This document shows, piece by piece, positions 8,108-16,937 of a DNA stretch of 64,000 bases. The position numbers were made by a program, and so were the translations under genes. Source of the DNA: Flavobacterium johnsoniae UW101 (GTDB lineage: Bacteria > Bacteroidota > Bacteroidia > Flavobacteriales > Flavobacteriaceae); the NCBI RefSeq assembly GCF_000016645.1, contig NC_009441.1:5580001-5644000 (forward strand). Reading direction: 5' to 3'. Position 1 is the first letter of the stretch. The number at the start of each line of letters is the position of its first letter. The notes beneath the pieces are model-generated. The model was not told where the DNA came from. It was given only the letters and a program-made list of their open reading frames with translations, and ran no database searches.

Positions 8108-10621
8108 ATGATTAAAGTAATAGTAGTTGGAAACGGCATGGTTGGTTATAAATTTTGCGAAAAATTCGTTGCAAAATCAGGACAAGAAAAGTATCAAATC
8201 ACAGTATTTGGAGAAGAACCAAGACGCGCTTACGATCGCGTTCACTTAAGCGAGTACTTTGGAGGAAAAACAGCTGATGACTTATCATTATCAACAAGCC
8301 AATGGTACGCAGAAAACAATATTATTCTAAATACATCTGAACTAATTACAGATATAAATCGTGATGCAAAAACAATACATACACACTTAGGCAAAACACA
8401 TACGTACGACTACTTAGTTTTAGCAACAGGTTCTTCCGCTTTTGTACCTCCAATTGAAGGTGTAGAAAAAGAAGGTGTTTTTGTCTATAGAACCATCGAA
8501 GATCTGGATGCTATCATGTCCTATGCAAAAAAAATAAAAATAAAAGGCGCAACCGAAGCTGCAGTTTTAGGTGGCGGTTTATTAGGATTAGAAGCAGCAA
8601 AAGCAGTTCGTGATTTAGGCTTAAATCCGCATGTGGTGGAATTTGCGCCGCGTTTAATGCCGAGACAACTAGATCAGGGCGCAAGTGATATGCTTCAATC
8701 AAAAATTGAAGAATTAAACATCGGAATTCATCTTAACAAAGCAACCCAATATATCGACGGAAAAGAAAGTATAACAGGAATGATGTTTGCAAACGACGAA
8801 TTGTTAAAAGTAGACATGTTGGTTATTTCTGCCGGAATCAAACCTCGCGACGAACTGGCAAGAGTTTCAGGGCTTGAAGTTGGCGTACGAGGCGGAATTG
8901 TGGTAAACAATCAAATGCGAACATCAGATCCTTTTATTTTTGCGATTGGCGAAGCAGCTCTTTACAACCAAAACATTTACGGACTTGTTGCTCCTGGTTA
9001 CGAAATGGCTGATGTCGCTGCTGAGCAGATCTTAAATGGCGACAAAACCATGAGAGAAACCATCGATATGTCGACTCAATTGAAATTAATTGGTGTTGAA
9101 GTAGCGAGTTTTGGTGATCCTTTTATTGAAAACAATGACGTTACCGCTATTATTTATGAAAATAAATTAAGCAGCGTTTACAAAAGAATCAACGTTACAA
9201 AAGATTCTAAAAAACTTTTAGGCGGAATTTTAGTTGGAGATTCCAGCGATTACAATTCCCTTTTCCAGATTTATATCAATGAAATGGCATTGCCTAAAAA
9301 TCCTGAAGATTTGATTCTGGGTTCAAGAGACGGTTCAGAAGGTTCTCCTTTAGGAAGCGTGATGGATTTGCCGGATACAGCCGTAATCTGTTCTTGCGAG
9401 AATGTTACCAAAGGTGCGATCTGCTGTAAAATTTTAGACGAAAGCTGTTCTTCTCTTTCAGATGTTGTAAAAGCAACCAAAGCAACTTCAGGATGCGGCG
9501 GCTGTAAACCAATGGTTTCTGATTTAGTAAAAGCGACTCAAAAATCTTTAGGAAAAGAAGTAAAAGAAGTGATCTGTGAGCATTTCAATTATAATCGTCA
9601 GGAACTATTTGATTTGGTAAAAATCAATAAATACGAGAATTTCTACGATGTTCTGGATCATCACGGAAAAGGCGATGGTTGCGAAATCTGTAAACCAGTT
9701 GTCGCTTCTATTTTCTCTAGTATCTATAACGACACTGCAAACAAACACGTGACAACGCAAGATACAAACGATAGATTTTTAGCTAATATTCAACGAAACG
9801 GAACGTATTCTGTAGTTCCGAGAGTTGCCGGAGGCGAAATTACTGCCGAAAAACTAATCGTAATAGGTGAAGTTGCTAAACAATTCGATTTGTACACTAA
9901 AATTACGGGAGCTCAAAGAGTGGATTTATTCGGAGCACATTTGAGTGATCTTCCAAAAATCTGGAAAATTTTAATTGACAACGGTTTTGAAAGTGGTCAT
10001 GCTTACGGAAAATCACTTCGTGCCGTAAAAAGCTGTGTGGGAAATGCTTGGTGCCGTTACGGAATGGACGACAGCGCCGGATTTGCCATCGAACTAGAAA
10101 ATAGATATAAAGGAATCCGTTCTCCGCATAAACTCAAAGGTGGTGTTTCTGCCTGCATTCGCGAATGCGCTGAAGCACGCGGAAAAGATTTCGGATTAAT
10201 TGCCGTTGAAGGCGGTTGGAATTTATACATCGCAGGAAATGGCGGTGCAAATCCAAAACACGCGGTTTTACTAGCAGAGAAAATCGACAAAGAAACCGTA
10301 ATCAAATACATGGATCGTTTCTTAATGTATTACATCCGAACCGCTGGCCCGCTGATTAGAACTTCAACTTGGTTAGAAAAACTAGATGGAGGCTTAGAAT
10401 ATTTAAAACAAGTAATTATCGAAGACAGTTTAGGAATCTGCGAAACGCTTGAAGCTGAAATGCAGACTTTGGTAAATACTTTCGAATGCGAATGGAAACA
10501 AGTGCTGGAAAAACCAAGATTACTAAAACGATTCAATCACTTTATAAACTCAGACGAGAAAGACGATAATGCAGTTTTTGTTCCGTTACGAGATCAAAAA
10601 ATGCCTAAAGCTTGGTCGTAA
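8108..10621 (+). CDS. nirB: NADH-dependent nitrite reductase, large subunit
   Basis: NirB reduces nitrite to ammonium in the cytoplasm using NADH, FAD, Fe-S clusters and siroheme. The 837-residue protein has the full family length. It has a FAD/NAD(P)H oxidoreductase domain (VVGNGMVGYKF at the start, AVLGGGLLGLEAA mid-domain, about 1-400), then BFD-type [2Fe-2S] segments (CSCENVTKG with SGCGGCKP; a second with GDGCEICKP). NiR/SiR half-domains follow, with the siroheme/[4Fe-4S] cysteines SCVGNAWC (C643, C650) and CIRECAEARGKDFG (C683, C687), the E. coli pattern. The partner subunit NirD follows after a gap with a repeat and a strong hairpin. Confidence 0.97.
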   Translation: MIKVIVVGNGMVGYKFCEKFVAKSGQEKYQITVFGEEPRRAYDRVHLSEYFGGKTADDLSLSTSQWYAENNIILNTSELITDINRDAKTIHTHLGKTHTYDYLVLATGSSAFVPPIEGVEKEGVFVYRTIEDLDAIMSYAKKIKIKGATEAAVLGGGLLGLEAAKAVRDLGLNPHVVEFAPRLMPRQLDQGASDMLQSKIEELNIGIHLNKATQYIDGKESITGMMFANDELLKVDMLVISAGIKPRDELARVSGLEVGVRGGIVVNNQMRTSDPFIFAIGEAALYNQNIYGLVAPGYEMADVAAEQILNGDKTMRETIDMSTQLKLIGVEVASFGDPFIENNDVTAIIYENKLSSVYKRINVTKDSKKLLGGILVGDSSDYNSLFQIYINEMALPKNPEDLILGSRDGSEGSPLGSVMDLPDTAVICSCENVTKGAICCKILDESCSSLSDVVKATKATSGCGGCKPMVSDLVKATQKSLGKEVKEVICEHFNYNRQELFDLVKINKYENFYDVLDHHGKGDGCEICKPVVASIFSSIYNDTANKHVTTQDTNDRFLANIQRNGTYSVVPRVAGGEITAEKLIVIGEVAKQFDLYTKITGAQRVDLFGAHLSDLPKIWKILIDNGFESGHAYGKSLRAVKSCVGNAWCRYGMDDSAGFAIELENRYKGIRSPHKLKGGVSACIRECAEARGKDFGLIAVEGGWNLYIAGNGGANPKHAVLLAEKIDKETVIKYMDRFLMYYIRTAGPLIRTSTWLEKLDGGLEYLKQVIIEDSLGICETLEAEMQTLVNTFECEWKQVLEKPRLLKRFNHFINSDEKDDNAVFVPLRDQKMPKAWS

Positions 10622-10637
10622 CTTAAAAACATAATTT

Positions 10638-10779
10638 TTTAAACACATAGAGACATAGATTTTAAAAACTTAATAAAGGCGTTTCACTTGCATAAATACA
10701 CATAGCTATGTGTTAGAAACTAGTTTCTTTTAATTCTCTATCACAAAAAACAAAAAATCTATGTTTCTATGTGTTTAAA
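10638..10779. repeat. Interspersed inverted-repeat element, family R1, copy 2
   Basis: It has the same 21-bp inverted ends as copy 1, with one change in the left arm (ACATAGAGACATAG). The interior GGCGTTTCACTTGCAT block lies in the same orientation as in copy 1. It sits between nirB and nirD. Confidence 0.75.
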
Positions 10780-10890
10780 ATTAAAGCCACAGATTTAAGG
10801 ATTAAAAAGATTAAAAATGAAATCGGCTAAATCTGCGTGAAAAAAATAAGCTCCAAAAAAAGAAAAAAAATCATTAAACGTTTGCTGTCC

Positions 10891-10951
10891 TTCTTACCCT
10901 CTTTTTTACTGCGCCATCATAACTCTCATGATTGTAAAAAGAGGGCTAAGA
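10891..10951 (+). promoter_or_regulatory. Long hairpin directly before nirD
   Basis: TTCTTACCCTCTTTTTTAC pairs with GTAAAAAGAGGGCTAAGAA (about 18 bp with two small irregularities). ATCAT/ATGAT pairs inside the loop. The 3' arm ends about 25 bp before the nirD start codon and is not followed by a T run, so it is not a standard terminator. It may process or stabilise the nirB-nirD message or gate nirD translation. This is inference. Confidence 0.5.
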
Positions 10952-10976
10952 AACAGGAAATCAAAACACAATCAAA

Positions 10977-11354
10977 ATGGAAGAAATCTTAAATCAATAC
11001 GAAACAGTTCATGCGAGCGATGCTACAATTTGGTTCAAAGCAGGTAAAGTAGAAGATTTCCCGACCAACCGAGGCGGATGCATTAAATACAAAAACAAAC
11101 AAATCGCCATTTTCAATTTTACACGCAGAAATGAATGGTACGCTTGCCAAAACGCCTGTCCGCATAAAATGGAAATGGTACTTTCAAGAGGAATGACAGG
11201 TTCTGCCGATGATATCCCGAAAATCGCCTGTCCGATGCATAAAAAGACTTTCTCCTTAGTTGACGGTTCAAACCTAAACGGAGACGATTTTAAAATTGCC
11301 ACCTATCCAATTAAAGTAGTTGAAAATGAAGTTTTTGTTGGATTTGCAGACTAA
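10977..11354 (+). CDS. nirD: Nitrite reductase small subunit, Rieske type
   Basis: NirD is the small partner of NirB. The 125-residue product is a single Rieske-fold domain with both ligand pairs present: CPHK in CQNACPHKMEMVLSRGM and CPMH in KIACPMHKKTFSLVDG. It could therefore hold a [2Fe-2S] cluster. The gap to nirB (355 bp) is unusually long for the pair and carries a repeat element and a hairpin, so the two may be expressed in unequal amounts. Confidence 0.92.
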   Translation: MEEILNQYETVHASDATIWFKAGKVEDFPTNRGGCIKYKNKQIAIFNFTRRNEWYACQNACPHKMEMVLSRGMTGSADDIPKIACPMHKKTFSLVDGSNLNGDDFKIATYPIKVVENEVFVGFAD

Positions 11355-11392
11355 TTTATAGACTACAGATTACACAGATTAAAAGAATTAAA

Positions 11393-11745
11393 ATTTTTAG
11401 CCACGAATTTCACTAATTAGCACGAATTAAATTAGTGGAATTCGTGAAATTTGTGACGAAAAAAAATTCACACAAGATTAAATCCAAAAAATCCTTTAAT
11501 CTGTGGCAAAAAAGCAAAACAATAATTCATGCTAATTCGTGAAATTCGTAGCGAAAAAAATCACATAAGATTAAATCCAAAAAATCCTTTAATCTGTGGC
11601 AAAAACAAAACAATAATTCGTGCTAATTCGTGAAATTCGTGGCGAAAAAAAATCACATAAGATTAAATCCAAAAAATCCTTTAATCTGTGGCAAAAAACA
11701 AAAACAATAATTCGTGCTAATTCGTGAAATTCGTGGCGAAAAAAA
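11393..11745. repeat. Tandem array of about 92-bp intergenic repeats
   Basis: Three copies of a 92-93-bp unit follow one another. Their common word GATTAAATCCAAAAAATCC starts at about 11476, 11569 and 11661. Each unit also carries CTTTAATCTGTGGC and GCTAATTCGTGAAATTCGT. The left flank holds a related CACGAATT inverted repeat. No gene is visible in this 433-bp gap. Confidence 0.75.
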
Positions 11746-11756
11746 ACTTAATTCCG

Positions 11757-11764
11757 TATCTTTG
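11757..11764 (+). promoter_or_regulatory. -7 element of the DUF4202-kinase unit
   Basis: TATCTTTG matches TAnnTTTG and lies 23 bp before the DUF4202 start codon, just after the tandem repeat array. No TACGTA palindrome is present here. Confidence 0.5.
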
Positions 11765-11787
11765 AAATTCTATTATCAAACCAAAAA

Positions 11788-12372
11788 ATGACTACACCTT
11801 TTCAAAAAGCAAGCGAATGGATTGATGCTGAAAACGCTCAGGATCCAAACATCGAATTAGACCAAAACAAAGAATATCCAAAAGAATTATTGTATTCAAA
11901 CAGGATGTACGAAAGGCTGATGCAGTTTGAACCCAATGCATCCGAAGAAATTCAAATCGCATCAAAAGCACAACATATCTGCCGATGGAAAGTCGCTCGC
12001 GAATCATACCCAATGGATCGTGTTGGTTATTTGAAATGGAGAGAAGAATTGAAAAAATTCCACGCAAAAACCACTGCCGAAATTCTGGCAAAAGCAGGTT
12101 ACGATCAAACTTTTATAGATCGTGTTTCTTTTTTAATTGAAAAAAAACTGCTTAAAAAAGATGCCGAAACTCAATTATTAGAAGATGTAATTTGTTTGGT
12201 GTTCTTAGAATATTACTTAGAACCTTTTGTTCACAAACACGATGAAGAAAAACTAAAAAACATCATCAAAAAAACCTGGGATAAAATGTCCGACAAAGGA
12301 CATCAGGAAGCTTTAAAAATCAACTATTCTGAAGAAAATTTAAACCTAATAAAAGCTTCTTTAGGATTGTAA
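11788..12372 (+). CDS. DUF4202 domain protein
   Basis: The 194-residue soluble protein matches DUF4202: PFQKASEWIDAENAQDPN at the start, QHICRWKVARESYPMDRVGYLKWREELKKFHA, and LEDVICLVFLEYYLEPFVHKHDEEKL. The His-rich helical pattern hints at a metal-binding helical fold, but that is inference. It lies between nirD and the nitrate-type sensor kinase, 7 bp ahead of the kinase, so it is tied to nitrate assimilation by context. No function is known to me. Confidence 0.85.
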   Translation: MTTPFQKASEWIDAENAQDPNIELDQNKEYPKELLYSNRMYERLMQFEPNASEEIQIASKAQHICRWKVARESYPMDRVGYLKWREELKKFHAKTTAEILAKAGYDQTFIDRVSFLIEKKLLKKDAETQLLEDVICLVFLEYYLEPFVHKHDEEKLKNIIKKTWDKMSDKGHQEALKINYSEENLNLIKASLGL

Positions 12373-12379
12373 AAAAGAT

Positions 12380-14191
12380 ATGAAAAAAAGCAATCAGGAA
12401 GCTGCAGAAAAAATCACATTCAAAAATTTACGCCGTCTGTATTTTTTTGCGCTTCTTACTATTGCCTTAACTATAATTATCAGTCAGTTTTTAGTGCAAT
12501 ACAATCTGAATCAGCAGTTAAGCGATTCTAAAATCATCAATTTTTCTGGTAAACAAAGAATGCTGAGCCAGAAAATTGTCAAAGAAGTTTTGATCCAGCA
12601 TTACGTTTCTGATACCGCTTCTGCAAAGCAAATTTCACATTTAAATGACGTTTTAGCGCTTTGGAAAAAAAACCAAAATGCACTTGAAAACGGCAGTGAC
12701 AGTCTGGCTTTTCCAAAAGAAAAATCAGAAACACTTTCTAAATTATATCTTGAAATCAATCCGATTTTCAATAAAATTGCACAAACTACAGAAGCTTTTT
12801 TATTGAATGTAAAGCAGAAAAAAACAACTGCTGAAAACCAAAAATTCGTAAATACTATTTTAGAAAACGAAGGCATTTTCCTTTCTAAAATGAATCAAAT
12901 TGTAACCCAATACGATCTTGAAGCGCACGAAAAAGTAACCGAACAGCGCCGAATAGAATATTGGATTTTCGGTTTCACGCTTTTAGTTCTTCTTTTAGAA
13001 TTCTTCTTTATTTTCAAACCAACCAACAAAAAAATCGAAAGGTTAATTGCCAAGCTTTTATCTTCAGAAAAGAAAGCTCTAAAGCTCGCATACGACACAG
13101 AAATATTAAGCGAAATCAAAGAAAACTCGGTAAAAGAATTGAAATCTCTTAATTATGCAATGGAAAATACTTTATTGTATTGCCGAATTGCGCCAGATGG
13201 TTCGATCATTCATATTGGCGAAAAATTTGCTAAACTGCTTAATTATACCAAGTTTTCATCCAACAAAAAATTCTCCGAAGTTTTAACCGTTGACGAAAAA
13301 GAACAAACCAATTTCGACCGACTAATTTTCGAAAAACAAAGAAGTGGCTGGCAAGGCGAAATCAGTATTTTAAACAAAGAAAACGAAACCATTTGGCTTG
13401 ATTTATCAATGGTTCCGGTAATGATCAAAAAAGACGAACTTGAACTTTTAATTGTTTGTTTTAACATCACCGAACGCAAAAAAGCACAACGCGAAGTCGA
13501 ACGTTTGAACCTTGAAAATACGACCGAAAAAATCAATCAACAAAAGATTATTTCGAGCAAAATTGTTGAAAATCAGGAAAACGAGCAAAACCGAATCGCA
13601 AAAGAAATTCACGACGGAATCGGGCAAATGCTTACAGGTTTAAAATTCAGTTTAGAAAGCATTAATTTAGATGATAGAGGAAAATCAGAACAAAAAATTG
13701 AGTATTTAAAGAAGCTTTCGCTTGACATTATTAAAGGTGTCCGCACTGCAACTTTCAACCTAATGCCACCAGAATTAAGCGATCACGGAATCGTTTCTTC
13801 TTTAGCAAAACTCACGCAAGAACTTTCGAAACTTACGGGAAAAGAAATTCTCTTCTACAACAAAACCGATTTCGACCGACGTCTAGATTCCCTAATCGAG
13901 ATCAACATTTATCGTCTCACGCAAGAAGCCATCAACAACGCCATAAAATATGCAGAATCGTCGCACATTATTGTGCAACTTTCTCATAGCGAAACACTTC
14001 TAAGCATCATCGTTGATGATAACGGAAAAGGTTTTGATGTTAATTCAGTCGACAAAAAACGCAACAGCGAATCCGGAATGGGGCTTTTATTTATGAAAGA
14101 AAGAATCCAATACATTAACGGACGCGTTTTCATGAACTCCATTCCAGGCGAAGGAACAAGAATTACTTTTAATATTCCCATTCTCAAATGA
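12380..14191 (+). CDS. NarX-like sensor histidine kinase with PilJ-type sensor
   Basis: The 603-residue kinase has a membrane segment at about 20-40, an extracytoplasmic helical sensor to about 190, and a second membrane segment at about 193-212. A PAS domain follows (about 260-370, ending LLIVCFNITERKKA), then a HisKA_3 domain with phospho-accepting His411 in RIAKEIHDGIGQ, and a HATPase domain (VDDNGKGFDV, GMGLLFMKERI). At residues 53-65 it reads INFSGKQRMLSQK, which resembles the P-box nitrate-binding helix of NarX/NarQ and the PilJ sensor family. Nitrate or nitrite sensing is inferred from this segment and from the island around it. The cognate regulator is the next gene. Confidence 0.85.
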   Translation: MKKSNQEAAEKITFKNLRRLYFFALLTIALTIIISQFLVQYNLNQQLSDSKIINFSGKQRMLSQKIVKEVLIQHYVSDTASAKQISHLNDVLALWKKNQNALENGSDSLAFPKEKSETLSKLYLEINPIFNKIAQTTEAFLLNVKQKKTTAENQKFVNTILENEGIFLSKMNQIVTQYDLEAHEKVTEQRRIEYWIFGFTLLVLLLEFFFIFKPTNKKIERLIAKLLSSEKKALKLAYDTEILSEIKENSVKELKSLNYAMENTLLYCRIAPDGSIIHIGEKFAKLLNYTKFSSNKKFSEVLTVDEKEQTNFDRLIFEKQRSGWQGEISILNKENETIWLDLSMVPVMIKKDELELLIVCFNITERKKAQREVERLNLENTTEKINQQKIISSKIVENQENEQNRIAKEIHDGIGQMLTGLKFSLESINLDDRGKSEQKIEYLKKLSLDIIKGVRTATFNLMPPELSDHGIVSSLAKLTQELSKLTGKEILFYNKTDFDRRLDSLIEINIYRLTQEAINNAIKYAESSHIIVQLSHSETLLSIIVDDNGKGFDVNSVDKKRNSESGMGLLFMKERIQYINGRVFMNSIPGEGTRITFNIPILK

Positions 14192-14253
14192 GACAATGTG
14201 TCAATTAGATAATTAGATAATTAGATAATTTATCTAAACGTCGAATTTCTATT

Positions 14254-14370
14254 TGTCAGGCTGAGCGATCCCGAGGCTTCGGGAGAAGTCCAAGCAAGTA
14301 ACTCCACAAAGATTGGTGATTTAGATTACGGAATTTCTTAACGCGGGCTTCGACTCCGCTCAGCCTGACA
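14254..14370. repeat. Inverted repeat (GTCAGGCTGAGCGAAG family), copy 2
   Basis: GTCAGGCTGAGCG near the left end is mirrored by CGCTCAGCCTGACA near the right end, with a nested CCCGAGGCTTCGGG dyad. It fills part of the 409-bp gap between kinase and regulator. The rest is AT-rich, with short ATTG(A/T)NATTG repeats around 14410-14465. Confidence 0.6.
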
Positions 14371-14533
14371 ATACAACGTTTAAATTTATATTTAGATATT
14401 AAAATTGTTTTTTGCTATTGCTATTGATATTGTAATTGACATTGCAATTGTCATTGATATTGCATTATTTTCTAATGATTTTTTAATGTTGGAGTTTGGA
14501 ATTTCAAAAATTTGGAATTTTAAATAAAAAAAG

Positions 14534-14572
14534 TACGTATATTAGCATCTTCTTTTTAGATGAATATACGTA
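14534..14572. promoter_or_regulatory. Dyad upstream of the response regulator with TACGTAT half-sites
   Basis: TACGTATATT and AATATACGTA are perfect 10-bp inverted arms. Inside them CATCT and AGATG pair as well, leaving a 7-nt T-rich loop. The outer heptamers are the same words as in the palindromes before narK and the nitrate reductase, but about three helical turns apart. Autoregulation of the regulator gene, or an RNA hairpin in its leader, are both possible. Confidence 0.5.
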
Positions 14573-14600
14573 AAAATTCAGAATCAAAATTAAGTAAACT

Positions 14601-15260
14601 ATGAGTAATATCATTCGTGTAGTATTGGCAGATGACCATGTTTTTGTTAGAGACGGAATCAAATCTTTACTGGAAAACGAAGCAAACATAGAGGTTGTTG
14701 GTGAAGCAATTGACGGTGCAGATGCTCTGGAAGTGGTTACAGCAACAAAACCCGACTTACTTATAGTAGATATTCGTATGCCAAACTTAACGGGCATCGA
14801 GGTAGTAGAAAAACTTAGAAGCGAGAATAATAACGTAAAAATCATTATGCTTTCGATGCACGAATCAGAAGAGTATGTTTTGAAATCTATAAAAGCCGGT
14901 GCCGACGGTTATTTACTAAAAGGTTCATCAAAAGAAGAATTTTTAAAAGCTCTTCATGCCGTTTCTTCAGGCGGTAAGTATTTCAGCGGTGATATTTCTT
15001 CTATTTTAATAAGTCAATTAACAAATTCGACTGCATCTTTAGAACCTAAACAAACTTTAGGTGAAGAAATGATGATTACCAAAAGAGAAAAAGAAATCCT
15101 GACACTTCTTTTATCAGGAAAAGGAAATAAAGAAATTGCCGAAGCTCTTGAAATTAGTAAAAGAACTGCCGAAGTGCATCGTTTTAACCTGATGAAAAAA
15201 CTGAAAGTTAAAAACCTTATGGAACTTTCGAACAAAGCGGCTGAGTATTCTTTAATCTAA
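14601..15260 (+). CDS. NarL/FixJ-type response regulator
   Basis: The 219-residue regulator has a receiver domain (LADDHVFVRDG; phospho-acceptor Asp57 in LLIVDIRMP; conserved Lys in YLLKGSSKEE) and a LuxR-type helix-turn-helix (LTKREKEILTLLLSGKGNKEIAEAL and KRTAEVHRFNLMKKL). It follows the NarX-like kinase and precedes narK, so it should be the output half of a nitrate-sensing two-component system. The long gap to the kinase and its own TACGTAT dyad suggest separate control. Confidence 0.9.
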   Translation: MSNIIRVVLADDHVFVRDGIKSLLENEANIEVVGEAIDGADALEVVTATKPDLLIVDIRMPNLTGIEVVEKLRSENNNVKIIMLSMHESEEYVLKSIKAGADGYLLKGSSKEEFLKALHAVSSGGKYFSGDISSILISQLTNSTASLEPKQTLGEEMMITKREKEILTLLLSGKGNKEIAEALEISKRTAEVHRFNLMKKLKVKNLMELSNKAAEYSLI

Positions 15261-15264
15261 AAAA

Positions 15265-15280
15265 TACGTATAAATACGTA
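15265..15280. promoter_or_regulatory. Palindromic operator upstream of narK
   Basis: TACGTATAAATACGTA is a perfect dyad (7-bp arms, AA centre). It begins 4 bp after the response regulator stop and lies about 80 bp before the narK ATG. The identical 16-mer precedes the nitrate reductase. Confidence 0.7.
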
Positions 15281-15357
15281 ATTATTTTTCAAAAACTGCG
15301 TTTTAGCAGGTTTTAACTAAGTTATAGTACTTATTTTTACATAAAAATATAAGTGCT

Positions 15358-16842
15358 ATGAAAAATACAAACTCACTATCGCAATCACACAAAATTTTAG
15401 TTTTGAACACATTGGCTTTTACAGTGTGTTTTGCCTGCTGGACATTAAACGGGGTTCTGGTAACTTTTTTAGTCGATAACGGAATTTTCCATTGGGATGT
15501 TATTCAAGTCGGATGGCTTTTGGGTATTCCAATTTTAACCGGATCAATAATGCGTCTGCCAATTGGCATCTTAACCGATAAATTTGGCGGAAAATATGTT
15601 TTTTCACTTTTACTGCTTCTAAGTTCAATTCCGCTGTTCCTCCTTCCCTACGCTGATAGTTTCGCCATGTTTGCTTTACTAAGTTTTTTATTCGGAATGG
15701 TCGGAACGAGTTTTGCTGTCGGAATTGGTTACACTTCTATCTGGTATCCAAAAGAATGGCAGGGACGCGCGCTCGGAATATTCGGAATGGGAAATGCTGG
15801 AGCGGCAATAACTACTTTTCTTGCTCCTTCCTTATTAAATCATTTCTCTATTGATGATCCGCAAAACGGCTGGAAAGTGCTTCCTGTTATTTATGCAGTT
15901 TCATTAGTCGTAATTGGTATTGCGTTTTTAATTTTCGCTCAAAATAAAAAAATAGAAAGCAGCGGTAAAGCAATTTCGCAAATGCTTACACCTTTAAAAT
16001 CACAAAGAGTTTGGCGTTTTGGAGCTTATTATTTCTTAGTTTTTGGATGCTTTGTAGCATATTCGCAATGGTTGCTGCCAAATTTCATGAACGTTTACCA
16101 AACGAGTTTAGTTATGGGAGGTTTGTTTGCCACGATGTTCAGTTTACCTTCTGGTGTTATTAGAGCTTTTGGAGGTTATTTATCAGATAAATTCGGAGCG
16201 AGAAAAGTAATGTACTGGGTTTTGGGTTCTTCAGTAATTTTAAGTGCTTTTTTATCGATTCCAAAAATGGAAATAACTACTTCTGGTCCGGGAATTCTGG
16301 CTGCTAAAAAAGGAGTCGTAAACGAAATCAGTGACAAAACCGTAAAAGTTGGCGATAAAGAATATTCAATTGCACAAAAAACAGCCAATACAGCCGAAAA
16401 TGCCATTTTCCCTACTACTTCGAGCTGGCAGGATGTAGTTGTTGCTCACAATCAAAGTGTTGCTAAAAAAGAATTAATTGCCAAAGGCGTAACGGTTATT
16501 AAGTTTGATGCCAATATGTGGGTTTTCTTAGTCCTAGTTATTCTAATCGGGATTTCCTGGGGAATTGGGAAAGCGGCAGTTTACAAACACATTCCTGAAT
16601 ATTTTCCTAATGAAGTTGGCGTTGTAGGCGGCATGGTTGGAATGATTGGCGGTTTAGGCGGATTCTTTGGCCCAATTATATTTGGATATTTACTAACAGC
16701 AACCGGAATCTGGTCAAGTTCATGGATTTTTATTTTAATCTTTTCAACTGTATGTTTGGTTTGGATGCATTATACTATAACACAACTATCTAGAGAGAAA
16801 CAAGTTAAAGTAACTAAAGCAAAATTAGAACCAGCATATTAA
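15358..16842 (+). CDS. narK: Nitrate/nitrite transporter of the NarK family, with a large loop insertion
   Basis: This inner-membrane MFS carrier moves nitrate in or nitrite out. Both nitrate-signature stretches are visible: GIGYTSIWYPKEWQGRALGIFGMGNAGAA and GISWGIGKAAVYKHIPEYFPNEVGVVGGMVGMIGGLGGF. At 494 residues it is longer than usual because of an insertion of about 80 residues (about 304-385). The insert contains a hydrophilic KGVVNEISDKTVKVGDKEYSIAQ piece and lies between transmembrane helices in the C-terminal half. The operator lies in the gap upstream. Confidence 0.9.
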   Translation: MKNTNSLSQSHKILVLNTLAFTVCFACWTLNGVLVTFLVDNGIFHWDVIQVGWLLGIPILTGSIMRLPIGILTDKFGGKYVFSLLLLLSSIPLFLLPYADSFAMFALLSFLFGMVGTSFAVGIGYTSIWYPKEWQGRALGIFGMGNAGAAITTFLAPSLLNHFSIDDPQNGWKVLPVIYAVSLVVIGIAFLIFAQNKKIESSGKAISQMLTPLKSQRVWRFGAYYFLVFGCFVAYSQWLLPNFMNVYQTSLVMGGLFATMFSLPSGVIRAFGGYLSDKFGARKVMYWVLGSSVILSAFLSIPKMEITTSGPGILAAKKGVVNEISDKTVKVGDKEYSIAQKTANTAENAIFPTTSSWQDVVVAHNQSVAKKELIAKGVTVIKFDANMWVFLVLVILIGISWGIGKAAVYKHIPEYFPNEVGVVGGMVGMIGGLGGFFGPIIFGYLLTATGIWSSSWIFILIFSTVCLVWMHYTITQLSREKQVKVTKAKLEPAY

Positions 16843-16937
16843 ACTTAGATTAAAAAAAGATTAGAAATATGACTGCGATCATAGTATTCGACGGCATTTT
16901 CTTATAAATTTACCCTCGATAAAAATTTACCAATTTT

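Noticed and set aside
11393..11745. CRISPR-like array
   Set aside because: The 92-bp units are contiguous with no unique spacers and no cas genes nearby; this is an ordinary tandem repeat.
15265..15280. NarL-type 7-2-7 site as first choice for the nitrate palindrome
   Set aside because: TACGTAT differs from TACYYMT at one base, and the TAAGTAT variant loses the important C. The G at position 3 of a 5-4-5 Crp/Fnr reading is constant in all copies, so Fnr is preferred, though NarL-type binding is not excluded.
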